A stretch of 10,796 bases of DNA, from positions 1 to 10,796 of the forward strand of contig JARJFC010000082.1 of the NCBI GenBank assembly GCA_029310945.1, given 5' to 3'. The translations under genes were made by a program, and so were the position numbers. Each line of letters opens with the position of its first letter. Within the stretch, counting starts at the first letter, position 1. The notes under the pieces are model-generated. The model worked only from the letters and a program-made list of their open reading frames with translations. It was not told where the DNA came from and ran no database searches. Shown here piece by piece: positions 1 through 6,329 of the stretch. The stretch is from Leptospira sp. 96542. GTDB taxonomy: Bacteria; Spirochaetota; Leptospiria; Leptospirales; Leptospiraceae.

Positions 1-110
1 TCTCTTTGATTACATTGAACTATTTTATAATCGACAGAGATCGCATTCTTTTCTAGGTTATGTGAGTCCTGAGAAATTTGAATTAAAAATGAATTAAAAA
101 AGTGTCCGCT
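1..110 (+). mobile_element. Right end of an IS3-family insertion sequence
   Basis: This stretch holds the last codons of an IS3-type orfB followed directly by a terminal repeat, a T/A-rich tract then GTGTCCGCT ending near base 110. Its reverse complement starts AGCGGACACTTTTTT. It matches the inward-facing end at about 10589-10607 (CGGACACCTTTTTT), so the same or a closely related element bounds the window on both sides in the same orientation. The exact outer base cannot be fixed without the target duplication. Confidence 0.8.
2..97 (+). CDS. IS3-family transposase OrfB, C-terminal end (partial)
   Basis: The 31 residues visible before the TAA stop read LFDYIELFYNRQRSHSFLG followed by YVSPEKFE. 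This is the conserved tail of IS3-family OrfB (DDE, rve superfamily) transposases, where an FDYIE-x-FYNR-x-R-x-H-x-x-LGY-x-SP-x-x-FE signature ends the protein. The catalytic DDE residues lie upstream, outside the window. The stop is immediately followed by the terminal inverted repeat, as usual for this family. OrfB is normally made as an OrfAB fusion by -1 frameshifting and catalyses transposition. Confidence 0.88.
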   Translation, partial: LFDYIELFYNRQRSHSFLGYVSPEKFELKMN

Positions 111-170
111 AAAACGTAATCAGGCTAGTAGAATCATATTTAGTTTAAGGTATCGTCGCGTTTGACTGTA

Positions 171-346
171 TTCCTCTCGCCACAAACCAGACCCTTGCGA
201 GAAGGACACGTCGGGCTTGGCCTGCCTTAGGCAGGCGGGAGCGTAAGCGCACCCCAGAGAGGCCTGACCCGTCAAACACTAAAATATTGATCGCCAAACA
301 TGTTTATGTTTGTATATTATGTTTTTGTTCGGGACTCGCCCAGAAG
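171..346 (+). repeat. Repeat R1, copy 1: hairpin-bearing leader with signal-peptide-like start
   Basis: First of three copies of an approximately 175-bp direct repeat. All share a GCGAGAAGGACACG block, a perfect hairpin (GCCTGCC, loop TTA, GGCAGGC; here 220-236), an AGCG-rich tract with CACCCCAGAG, GGCCTGACCC, and a terminal segment from GATCGCCAAACA to CTCGCCCAGAAG. From the TTG at 287 the terminal segment reads MIAKHVYVCILCFCSGLAQ, a plausible Sec signal peptide with a lysine, a hydrophobic core and a cleavage-like GLA-Q. That frame closes at 383-385 and is not the frame of the rhs body that follows. R1 is therefore probably the duplicated 5' end (leader plus signal peptide) of a parent rhs gene. 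No convincing promoter or ribosome-binding site was seen. Confidence 0.8.
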
Positions 347-1718
347 GAAAACCATAACCTACCCCGAAGGGACATTGGTTCGTAATCATTATACAGGAAC
401 GGGTCAACTTGCATTTTTAACGATGGATTCGCATGATGGGAATAGCACAAACCATACAGTGGTAAGTTATGAAGGCCCAAAACTAGAAAATGGAAAATAC
501 TTTGTGGAACGTAAAACTGGAAATGGGATTGTCACAAAGATTGGTTATGACCCACTGCGTATGCGTCCACAAAGCCTTGTGACCTACCTCAAAGACAGCA
601 GTGTGGAACAAAGTATAAAGTATGATTATGATAAACGAGGCAACATCTCCTCCATCACCGACCTAATGAACGAGTCGAGAAACCAAAGTTTTGAGTATGA
701 CCATTTGAGCCGAGTGACGAAAGCAATTGGTAAGTATGGTGAAGAAAATTATAACTACCACCGCAATGGGAATTTGTTAACAAAGGGAGCGTTCAGCTAT
801 TCTTACGAGAACGGCAACCATATCCATGCTGTTACACGGGTGAATAGTGCAAACACAGGGATGGTTGGTTATTCGTATGATGCGATGGGGAATATGGTAG
901 GTCGCAATGGCGACACCCTCCACTACAATGCCCAAAATAAGTTAAAACGTATCGATACAAGCGGTGGCGACAAATTCGAATACACATATGACCATTCAGG
1001 GATGCGGATCAAAAAGGCGTTACAGAATTCGAATACCACAACGTATAGTTTTGGAAATTATTATGAGATTCATAGGACACCCGGCGAACAAGAGAAACAT
1101 ACGATGTATGTGATCGGAGTGGAGGGGGATATGGTAGCCCAGTACAGCCGTGGAGATGCGATCCTTGTAAACCAGATGGCTTCTGCTTCGGACAACATCT
1201 TTACGAATCCATTTTGTCAGGATGTAACGGTTGCTTGTGATACCTATTGGAAGAACCGGGTAGGTTTTGCGTTTATTAGTTTCTTAGAAAATACAAATAT
1301 TTATGTAGATGGGAAACTTCGTGAAGGTTACCGTGCTCTTCCTTGGATCCTCCTTCTTGGATTTTTGTTTGTATTGGTGTATCGGACGAGGGGTGAGACA
1401 AAGAATGATCCAAGTTATGGTAATTTAGAACCGCAAACGCTGAGTGTGTTCGGTGTTTCCCTATTTCCAAATCTAGTAGGTCGCATCCAGAATCAAACCC
1501 ACCGTTATGGAACAGCAATACTCGTTGTAATATTCTCATTTACGAATACAGTTGGTTGTTTTCCGCTCTTACTTGGTGGGCGGAGGGAGAGACAGGCACT
1601 CCGATTTGGTTACTTGGGCTTGCCAATGGCATTCCCACAGACACACCCTCTGTTGGTGATGAACCGACCACTGGGGGCGGCGGTGGAGGAGGAAACTCGG
1701 GAGGCAATGCCCGGGTGA
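300..1718 (+). CDS. RHS/YD-repeat protein, internal part (frameshifted first half)
   Basis: Fragment of a surface or secreted RHS protein whose YD repeats form a shell around a C-terminal toxin. YD-type repeats run through residues 108-241, for example YDYDKRGNISSI, FEYDHLSRVTKA, YSYDAMGNMVG and YTYDHSGMRIKK. Two hydrophobic segments follow, at about 346-361 and 404-421. The first residues come from repeat R1, so the ATG is probably incidental; no Shine-Dalgarno sequence precedes it, and the parent protein would extend far upstream. Module 3 aligns through LLLGG at 5805-5817, but here one base is missing at about 1579-1580 (GGTGGGCGG against GGTGGAGCGG). From residue 428 on the translation is therefore out of frame, and the true continuation is the CDS ending at 2488. 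Read as one broken rhs gene, 300-2488. Confidence 0.8.
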   Translation: MFMFVYYVFVRDSPRRKTITYPEGTLVRNHYTGTGQLAFLTMDSHDGNSTNHTVVSYEGPKLENGKYFVERKTGNGIVTKIGYDPLRMRPQSLVTYLKDSSVEQSIKYDYDKRGNISSITDLMNESRNQSFEYDHLSRVTKAIGKYGEENYNYHRNGNLLTKGAFSYSYENGNHIHAVTRVNSANTGMVGYSYDAMGNMVGRNGDTLHYNAQNKLKRIDTSGGDKFEYTYDHSGMRIKKALQNSNTTTYSFGNYYEIHRTPGEQEKHTMYVIGVEGDMVAQYSRGDAILVNQMASASDNIFTNPFCQDVTVACDTYWKNRVGFAFISFLENTNIYVDGKLREGYRALPWILLLGFLFVLVYRTRGETKNDPSYGNLEPQTLSVFGVSLFPNLVGRIQNQTHRYGTAILVVIFSFTNTVGCFPLLLGGRRERQALRFGYLGLPMAFPQTHPLLVMNRPLGAAVEEETREAMPG

Positions 1719-2488
1719 CAGGGATGTATTTTTTCCACCCCGATCATTTGGGAAGCATCACCATGATCACCGATGGGAATGGAAATGTGCTTGCTGGCGG
1801 TGAACGTGGTGGTAAAAGTCATATCACTTATAAACCGTATGGTGAGATTTTACGCACTGATTCCTATGGACCTGACATTACTAAATTCAAATATACGGGA
1901 CAGGAAGAGGATCGGGAGAGTGGACTGTATTACTACAAGGCACGGTATTATGATGCGGCTTTGGGACGGTTTGCAAGTAACGATGGTGTCGCTATGCCAG
2001 ATAACATACAAGGTTTAAATCGGATGATGTATGTGGAAGGGAACCCGGTTGCTTTTGTTGATCCGAGTGGGAACAACAAACATATCCATATGTTAAATCG
2101 GATCATTGGCCATGCTATGGGGAAGGATTTTGGTAGTAAGATGAATGGGCGATTTAGTTCTGGAAGCATTACAAAGAAATTGAATATTCCTAAAATTACT
2201 CCAGTTGTGAAATTTAAAATATTTAATAAAGATTTTAAAATAAATTTTTCAGCGGAAAAAATCAAAGGCACCTTTGATGAGCTTTTATCCAATTGTCCAT
2301 TGGGAGGATCCGACGGAGGTCTCAATATTAAGTGTGGTGAGACTCAATTAAAACTTGGAGGAAATGTTGCTAAGGCAAATCCTGAGGAGGCAGAGTTATA
2401 CATGACAGCAATTTTAATTACAGTCGGATGTATAGAGTGTGACGTAGTGCTTGCAATCATTGCTTATTTTAATGAAAAAAGAAAGTAA
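1556..2488 (+). CDS. RHS core domain with variable C-terminal toxin-like tip (second half of the frameshifted gene)
   Basis: Continuation of the upstream rhs fragment after the 1-nt deletion near 1579; the TTG start is nominal. It carries a Gly-rich linker (residues 40-50) and a complete RHS-repeat-associated core (about 59-173) with HPDHLGS, YTGQEEDRESGLYYYKARYYD and GRFASNDG, closing at the DPSGN boundary that typically precedes the variable tip. The tip, residues 174-310, was not recognised. It starts with an HIHMLNRIIGHAMG segment resembling the tip start in module 3, has cysteines around CPLGG and IKCGE, and ends in a hydrophobic stretch (about 280-305) before NEKRK. By family logic the tip is a toxin released by RHS autoproteolysis, but no catalytic motif is visible. 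The stop overlaps the next lipoprotein gene by 17 nt. Confidence 0.8.
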   Translation: MFSALTWWAEGETGTPIWLLGLANGIPTDTPSVGDEPTTGGGGGGGNSGGNARVTGMYFFHPDHLGSITMITDGNGNVLAGGERGGKSHITYKPYGEILRTDSYGPDITKFKYTGQEEDRESGLYYYKARYYDAALGRFASNDGVAMPDNIQGLNRMMYVEGNPVAFVDPSGNNKHIHMLNRIIGHAMGKDFGSKMNGRFSSGSITKKLNIPKITPVVKFKIFNKDFKINFSAEKIKGTFDELLSNCPLGGSDGGLNIKCGETQLKLGGNVAKANPEEAELYMTAILITVGCIECDVVLAIIAYFNEKRK

Positions 2489-2999
2489 ACGCTATCGTCT
2501 AATTTTCTTCTTCTATATCGGATTATGGTCATGTATTTCAAATACGGAATCTAAAGTTGGTAATGATTATAAATTTGTTTTGCCAAGTGAGATTCGTAGC
2601 GATGAAAGCTATGGCTGGAAAATTACTTCTGTTGATAATATAAAGTATGGTTCAGGTAATGGATTTGTAGTTAGTATCTCAAAGTCTGATATTATTGATG
2701 AAAGTCAAAAGCTTGAAATTATTAAACAGAAAAGGATACCCTTTGAATGTAAAGCAACATTTAGAATGAACATAACAGGTAAAGAATTGCAAGAGTTAGA
2801 TATTTATCCAAAGGATTTATATATAAAATTGCAGTCGAAGCAAAAGTCTATTTTTTATTTTAATACAAACGGGATAGTAAACACTTTAGTAAATTCAATA
2901 TTAATTCTCAGTTATCCAATTAGTCATTCATTTGGGGATTATCCATTTTGCGAGATTTCATTGAGTATCGAGAGAGTGGATGATTTTTTACTTAAGTAA
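2472..2999 (+). CDS. Small lipoprotein, candidate immunity protein for the module 1 tip
   Basis: The start at 2472 gives MKKESKRYRLIFFFYIGLWSC, a basic n-region, a hydrophobic core and a lipobox-like LWSC with the cysteine at residue 21, so a secreted and lipid-anchored protein of about 175 residues is likely. An earlier TTG in frame at 2451 would add seven residues ahead of the signal peptide and is less plausible. The rest is not a family I recognise; it looks beta-rich and acidic/basic mixed. It begins inside the last 17 nt of the preceding toxin-like tip, a coupled arrangement typical of toxin-immunity pairs. No strong ribosome-binding site is seen. Immunity function is inferred from position only. 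Confidence 0.7.
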   Translation: MKKESKRYRLIFFFYIGLWSCISNTESKVGNDYKFVLPSEIRSDESYGWKITSVDNIKYGSGNGFVVSISKSDIIDESQKLEIIKQKRIPFECKATFRMNITGKELQELDIYPKDLYIKLQSKQKSIFYFNTNGIVNTLVNSILILSYPISHSFGDYPFCEISLSIERVDDFLLK

Positions 3000-3081
3000 A
3001 CTTGGTGTGACTACATTTTTAGTTGATGCAGCGACTTACATCGGTTCGAAAGCTAGAAGTTCTGGGGACGGATCAATATAG
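2998..3081 (+). pseudogene. Remnant C-terminal tail of another toxin-like protein
   Basis: Directly after the lipoprotein stop at 2999, an open frame reads KLGVTTFLVDAATYIGSKAR and ends at TAG (3079-3081). The peptide has ordinary protein composition and ends 10 nt before the next lipoprotein start, where a toxin tail would be expected in these modules. It has no start of its own: the frame only runs back into the out-of-frame end of the preceding gene. I read it as the last 25 or so codons of a lost toxin, joined by recombination to the end of the upstream lipoprotein gene. This is an inference from position and composition; the family is not recognised. Confidence 0.4.
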
Positions 3082-3091
3082 ATTGAACATA

Positions 3092-3727
3092 ATGAAAAGA
3101 TATATTATTTTAATATTTGTATTTACCAATTGCATGTTTTGGAAATCAGGCAAAGCTAAACACGCGTCAGTTGGTGAATTTGCTACTTTTAAGTCGGAGG
3201 ATAAGCAAGAATTAGTATTTAAATTCAGTAATTTCAAAAATCTCCCAGTTAAGTTTGAGATTTCTATTCAGGATGTAAAGAAGAATGTTGATTCTACTTT
3301 TGAGTGCAATGATACTATTTTTCAATCAAAATTAGAATATGAAAATAAAGATATTAAGATAACACTAGATAAGGGTCGTTATTGCATAAACTTATTTGTT
3401 TATTATCAAACTTTTCGACCGTTTTGGATAAATGAGTATTCTGGGCTAAGAATAAATTTTGGCAAGGCACGTAATTGTGAGCAATTTTCTGCTGGGAGTA
3501 TAAAGGAGTTTAATTGCGACTTTCTTGAGCTTTCAAATCTACCAAAAATTATAGAATTCGAAAACATTTCTACAGGAAAAACGGATGAGACTAAAACTTT
3601 TTTAACTTGGGGATTGACTTTCTTGGCCTCTTTAAGGCCACCTCCATATATTTATGGTGCGCCGATACCTTTGCTAGTTTTTGGTTATAAGTCAGTAAAA
3701 AATGATATTCATTTTGACATTAAATAG
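3092..3727 (+). CDS. Putative lipoprotein, candidate immunity protein with lost partner
   Basis: The chosen ATG at 3092 gives MKRYIILIFVFTNC, a short signal peptide with a relaxed lipobox (FTNC, cysteine at residue 14), compatible with spirochete lipoproteins; total 211 residues. A start at 3023 would put about 23 residues of unrelated sequence, overlapping the toxin-tail remnant, before the signal peptide. The mature part is a soluble, mostly beta-looking protein with four more cysteines and a less polar C-terminal quarter (FLTWGLTFLASL, then a PPP-containing stretch). No family recognised. It lies 10 nt after a stop that ends a toxin-tail remnant and is followed by a degenerate R2 repeat, so it is probably the orphan immunity partner of the lost toxin. 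Confidence 0.65.
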   Translation: MKRYIILIFVFTNCMFWKSGKAKHASVGEFATFKSEDKQELVFKFSNFKNLPVKFEISIQDVKKNVDSTFECNDTIFQSKLEYENKDIKITLDKGRYCINLFVYYQTFRPFWINEYSGLRINFGKARNCEQFSAGSIKEFNCDFLELSNLPKIIEFENISTGKTDETKTFLTWGLTFLASLRPPPYIYGAPIPLLVFGYKSVKNDIHFDIK

Positions 3728-3738
3728 TCTGAACCTAA

Positions 3739-3767
3739 GCCAAAATTAAGTAATCGAACACAATTCT
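3739..3767 (+). repeat. Degenerate copy of repeat R2
   Basis: GCCAAAATTAAGTAATCGAACACAATTC aligns, with small gaps, to the R2 core at 7339-7366 (GCCAAAACTACAATAGCGAA then CACAATGTTC). The right arm of the palindrome is decayed. It lies 11 nt downstream of a lipoprotein stop, the same relative place as the other R2 copies, and just upstream of R1 copy 2. Confidence 0.5.
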
Positions 3768-3783
3768 CTATACTTTAAATGAA

Positions 3784-3957
3784 ATTCCCCTTCCCACCAA
3801 CCAGGCTTTGCGAGAAGGACACGCAGGGCTTGGCCTGCCTTAGGCAGGCGGAAGCGATAGCGCACCCCAGAGTGGCCTGACCCGACAAACACCAAAATAG
3901 TGATCGCCAAACAATATTATATTTGTATATTATGTTTATGTTCGGGGGTCGCCCAAG
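3784..3957 (+). repeat. Repeat R1, copy 2
   Basis: Second copy of the R1 leader repeat, with the same hairpin (stem arms 3833-3839 and 3843-3849). From the GTG at 3900 it encodes MIAKQYYICILCLCSGVAQ, the cleanest of the three signal-peptide-like leaders, with a hydrophobic core and a VA-Q cleavage-like site followed by EED. That frame runs to a stop at 4047-4049 without joining the RHS-core frame, which lies one base further on. The right border is immediately followed by the middle of the RHS core (FHPDHLGS), so this copy carries the largest 5' deletion of the rhs body. Confidence 0.8.
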
Positions 3958-3981
3958 AAGAAGATATTCCACCCCGATCAT

Positions 3982-4941
3982 TTGGGAAGTATCACCATGA
4001 TTACCGATGGGAATGGAAATGTGCTTGCCGGCGGAGAACGTGGTGGTAAAAGTCATATCACTTATAAACCGTATGGTGAGATTTTACGCACTGATTCCTA
4101 TGGACCTGACATTACTAAATTCAAATATACGGGACAGGAAGAGGACAAGGAGAGTGGACTGTATTACTACAAGGCACGGTATTATGATGCGGCATTGGGA
4201 CGGTTTGCGATTAACGATGGTCAGGTGTTTCCAGATAAAGAGCAGGGCATGAATCGTATGATGTATGTAGAAGGGAACCCGGTATTATTTAGGGACTTTA
4301 CTGGAAATTTCAGTTCTAAAAATCTTTTACAGGATCTAGCTAAATTTGCGCTTGCGGATGCTATATCCAAGACAAGTGATCCAATGGGGAGGGTACTTTT
4401 GGATATAGCTGGCCAAAAAGCGCTTTTTAAAATACGGAAGCATAAGGGAAGCGAATTTATGAGAAGCGATTTAGGAAAGATTCATAATGCATTTAATCCG
4501 CTAAATTACATAGGTGCTTTGTGGGCATTATCGAATTATGCAGCAGGAAAACTCATGCACCGTGATACAAAGCTAAAGAAAGTCAATGGGGGGTATGTAG
4601 TGCAAGGTGGTCCATTGATGCCTTCTTTCGGTGGAGGAGGCATCGCCATCGGTCAATTTGCAGTAACAAAAGGAACTGATGAGGCGACTTTAAGGCATGA
4701 GACTGCTCACTTGCAACAATATAGAGAATGGGGTCCACATAAGTATTTAAGTAATTTAGGGTCATCACCATTTGGAGGTGGTGGTGTCGGTGAGAACGAT
4801 GCAGATCAGCGGGCAGGGACTTTTGCATACAATGCAAATAAGCAGAAGAGAATTATGTCGATTTTGATTTCAACTACAAATCGAAATCCATATAATTTAA
4901 ACTTATTCGCAATTATAATTTATCTGGGCTATATACCATGA
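3982..4941 (+). CDS. Truncated RHS core with HExxH zincin-like C-terminal toxin domain
   Basis: Residues 1-109 are an RHS core lacking its first few residues (TGQEEDKESGLYYYKARYYD, GRFAINDG, MMYVEGNP), nearly identical to the other two copies. In frame, HPDHLG lies just upstream, so the nominal TTG start is not a true protein start. The tip (about 110-319) contains LRHETAHLQQ with HExxH at residues 239-243 (4696-4710), the zinc and catalytic motif of metallopeptidases, followed by ENDADQRAG near 271-279, where an acidic third ligand could lie. The segment around IGQFAVT and HExxHxxQ matches the tip of module 3. A metallopeptidase toxin ('Tox-MPTase'-like) is the best reading; substrate unknown. 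The end overlaps the next gene by ATGA. No internal stop is present, but the upstream start or secretion signal is missing or out of frame. Confidence 0.78.
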   Translation: MGSITMITDGNGNVLAGGERGGKSHITYKPYGEILRTDSYGPDITKFKYTGQEEDKESGLYYYKARYYDAALGRFAINDGQVFPDKEQGMNRMMYVEGNPVLFRDFTGNFSSKNLLQDLAKFALADAISKTSDPMGRVLLDIAGQKALFKIRKHKGSEFMRSDLGKIHNAFNPLNYIGALWALSNYAAGKLMHRDTKLKKVNGGYVVQGGPLMPSFGGGGIAIGQFAVTKGTDEATLRHETAHLQQYREWGPHKYLSNLGSSPFGGGGVGENDADQRAGTFAYNANKQKRIMSILISTTNRNPYNLNLFAIIIYLGYIP

Positions 4942-5183
4942 GATTATCATTCATAAAATTTTTTGTCCTTTGTATTTTAACTTTATTCTACCTTCACTGT
5001 GAGATGACAGAGGAGGAAGTGAAGGCTATCTGCAATGACTCTCTTTATGTTTTAGGCGGTTTAAAAAAGGAGGATGACGAATCTGAAATAGAATTCCAGG
5101 AAAGACAAAACTCTATTTTGTTTGTTTATCTTGCATGCATGGAAGATGCAAAAAATCATAGAAAGCAAATAAGTGTTTTCTGA
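4938..5183 (+). CDS. Small lipoprotein, candidate immunity to the zincin-like tip of module 2
   Basis: An 81-residue protein with a basic start and long hydrophobic segment ending LFYLHC (cysteine 21), then a highly charged mature part with ATEC-like spacing: a cysteine in VKAICNDSLYVLGGL and another in VYLACMEDAK. The same layout occurs in the product at 6985-7239 (SEVCKAEN, STLGLV, GAYISCERK), so the two are probably homologues accompanying homologous zincin-like tips. Its ATG overlaps the toxin's TGA by 4 nt and lacks a Shine-Dalgarno sequence, suggesting translation by coupling. Lipidation would place it in the envelope, implying that the toxin would act there. Function inferred from context. 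Confidence 0.72.
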   Translation: MRLSFIKFFVLCILTLFYLHCEMTEEEVKAICNDSLYVLGGLKKEDDESEIEFQERQNSILFVYLACMEDAKNHRKQISVF

Positions 5184-5199
5184 TCTCCATGGAGGAGCG

Positions 5200-5259
5200 A
5201 TGAGATACCTAAAAATACTAATAGGGTGCACCTCGCCAAAATTACAATATCCAAAATAA
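5200..5259 (+). pseudogene. Truncated lipoprotein start (signal peptide only)
   Basis: A strong ribosome-binding site, GGAGGAG at 5191-5197, sits 2 nt before an ATG that opens MRYLKILIGCTS, a short signal peptide with lipobox-like LIGC. After ten codons the frame enters repeat R2 (from 5232) and stops at 5257-5259. I read it as the 5' end of another small lipoprotein (immunity-type) gene whose body was replaced by R2. At 19 residues it is too short to be sure, and the SD-to-ATG spacing is tight. Confidence 0.4.
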
Positions 5260-5303
5260 TGTTCGTTAAGTTGTATGATATATGGATTATGCGTGATTTT
5301 GTC
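5232..5303 (+). repeat. Repeat R2, copy after module 2
   Basis: CTCGCCAAAATTACAATA, a decayed left palindrome arm, AATGTTCGTTAAGTTG, and, after a variable stretch, GATTTTGTC at 5295-5303. It aligns over about 72 bp with the copy at 7335-7407. It lies downstream of the module 2 lipoprotein and truncates the small lipoprotein start at 5200. Confidence 0.7.
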
Positions 5304-5522
5304 CATCCAAACGAGTGGTAAAATCAGAGTGGACTGTCAAAACTAAGCAAATTTGAGTCGGAATTTGATTAGTTTTTAGAATCAAAGTAATAGGAGATCC
5401 TTCTCTTTTTTGGAAGAGATTTGTTAGGCACTGGTAGCAAGCTAAAGTGTAAAAGAAAGTTTGTTTCTTAATCGCTTTTTTTTTAGGAGTGGGTGTGGTC
5501 GTGGTCACCTTACTTTGGATCC
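5304..5522. other. Spacer without recognisable gene
   Basis: Between R2 and R1 copy 3 no ORF with protein-like character was seen. There is one short hairpin, TCTCTT (5402-5407) pairing with AAGAGA (5414-5419), without a following T-run, so it is not a convincing terminator. A T9 tract lies near 5476-5484. Reverse-strand frames are open here by chance and start inside R1. Confidence 0.5.
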
Positions 5523-5701
5523 AATTCCTCTTCCCACCAAACCAGGCCATGCGAGAAGGACACGGCGGGCTTGGCCTGCCTTAGGCAGGCGGTGAGCGTA
5601 AGCGGACCCCAGAGCGGCCTGACCCGACAAACGCCAAAATAGTGATCGCCAAACAAGATTATATTTGTATATACTGTTTATGTTCGGGACTCGCCCAGAA
5701 G
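5523..5701 (+). repeat. Repeat R1, copy 3
   Basis: Third copy of R1, with the hairpin arms at 5574-5580 and 5584-5590. The leader frame from GTG at 5642 reads MIAKQDYICIYCLCSGLAQ, again signal-peptide-like, then KKK. It is followed at 5702-5708 by a run of seven adenines. Losing one A would put the leader in frame with the rhs body (LANRIQKQIHRYGT). As given, the leader frame stays open to 5878 without encoding anything rhs-like. Confidence 0.8.
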
Positions 5702-5708
5702 AAAAAAA

Positions 5709-6329
5709 TTGGCCAACCGCATCCAGAAACAAATCCACCGATATGGGACAGCAATACTCGTTGTTATATTCTCATTTACGAATACGGTTGGTTGTTTTCC
5801 GCTCTTACTTGGTGGAGCGGAGGCAGAGACAGGCACTCCGATTTGGTTATTAGGGCTTGCCAATGGCATTCCCACTGATACACCCTCTGTTGGTGATGAA
5901 CCGACCACTGGTGGCGGAGGTGGTGGAGGAACTTCAGGCAATGCCCGCGTGACAGGAATGTATTTTTTCCACCCCGATCATTTGGGAAGCATCACCATGA
6001 TCACCGATGGGAATGGAAATGTGCTTGCTGGCGGTGAACGTGGTGGTAAAAGTCATATCACTTATAAACCGTATGGAGAGATTTTACGAACTGATTCCTA
6101 TGGGCCAGACATTACTAAATTCAAATATACGGGACAGGAAGAGGACAAGGAGAGTGGACTGTATTACTACAAGGCACGGTATTATGATGCGGCTTTGGGG
6201 CGGTTTGCGAGTAACGATGGTCAGGTGTTTCCAGATAAAGAGCAGGGCATGAATCGTATGATGTATGTAGAAGGGAACCCGGTCCGATTTACAGATGATT
6301 CGGGAAATAGCACAATTATATGCATATGA
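5709..6329 (+). CDS. Truncated RHS protein: membrane segment, Gly linker and RHS core
   Basis: Starts right after R1 copy 3 at a nominal TTG. Residues 14-35 are a hydrophobic segment (YGTAILVVIFSF then GCFPLLLGG) equal to the second hydrophobic segment in module 1. They are followed by a PIWLLGLANGIPTDTPSVGD stretch, a Gly-rich linker (about 68-74) and the RHS core from about 86 to 200 (HPDHLGS, TGQEEDKESGLYYYKARYYD, MMYVEGNP, DDSGN). This copy has the intact base at 5816-5820 that module 1 lacks. The frame ends after DSGNSTIICI at 6329, where the core should lead into a tip. The tip instead continues in the frame starting at 6320, so an indel near 6305-6319 has separated core and toxin. Confidence 0.78.
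   Translation: MANRIQKQIHRYGTAILVVIFSFTNTVGCFPLLLGGAEAETGTPIWLLGLANGIPTDTPSVGDEPTTGGGGGGGTSGNARVTGMYFFHPDHLGSITMITDGNGNVLAGGERGGKSHITYKPYGEILRTDSYGPDITKFKYTGQEEDKESGLYYYKARYYDAALGRFASNDGQVFPDKEQGMNRMMYVEGNPVRFTDDSGNSTIICI

Noticed and set aside
220..236. R1 hairpin as a terminator of an upstream gene
   Set aside because: Strong GC stem but no following U-run, and it recurs in front of rhs pieces regardless of what lies upstream.
1276..1539. Other open frames antisense to or overlapping the rhs genes (1276-1539, 1610-1822, 1773-2018, 1948-2325, 4007-4252, 6007-6252, 9867-10052, 10049-10276)
   Set aside because: Shadow frames of real coding sequence; the repeated ones recur only because the RHS core recurs.
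3775..4056. Reverse-strand ORFs across R1 (3775-4056, 5505-5738) with a shared WRSLFW-x-LSGQA segment
   Set aside because: They are antisense to the R1 leader and rhs core. Their similarity is explained by the repeated DNA, and their ends diverge into unrelated sequence.
5402..5419. Hairpin TCTCTT/AAGAGA as an intrinsic terminator
   Set aside because: AT-rich 6-bp stem with no T-tract downstream.
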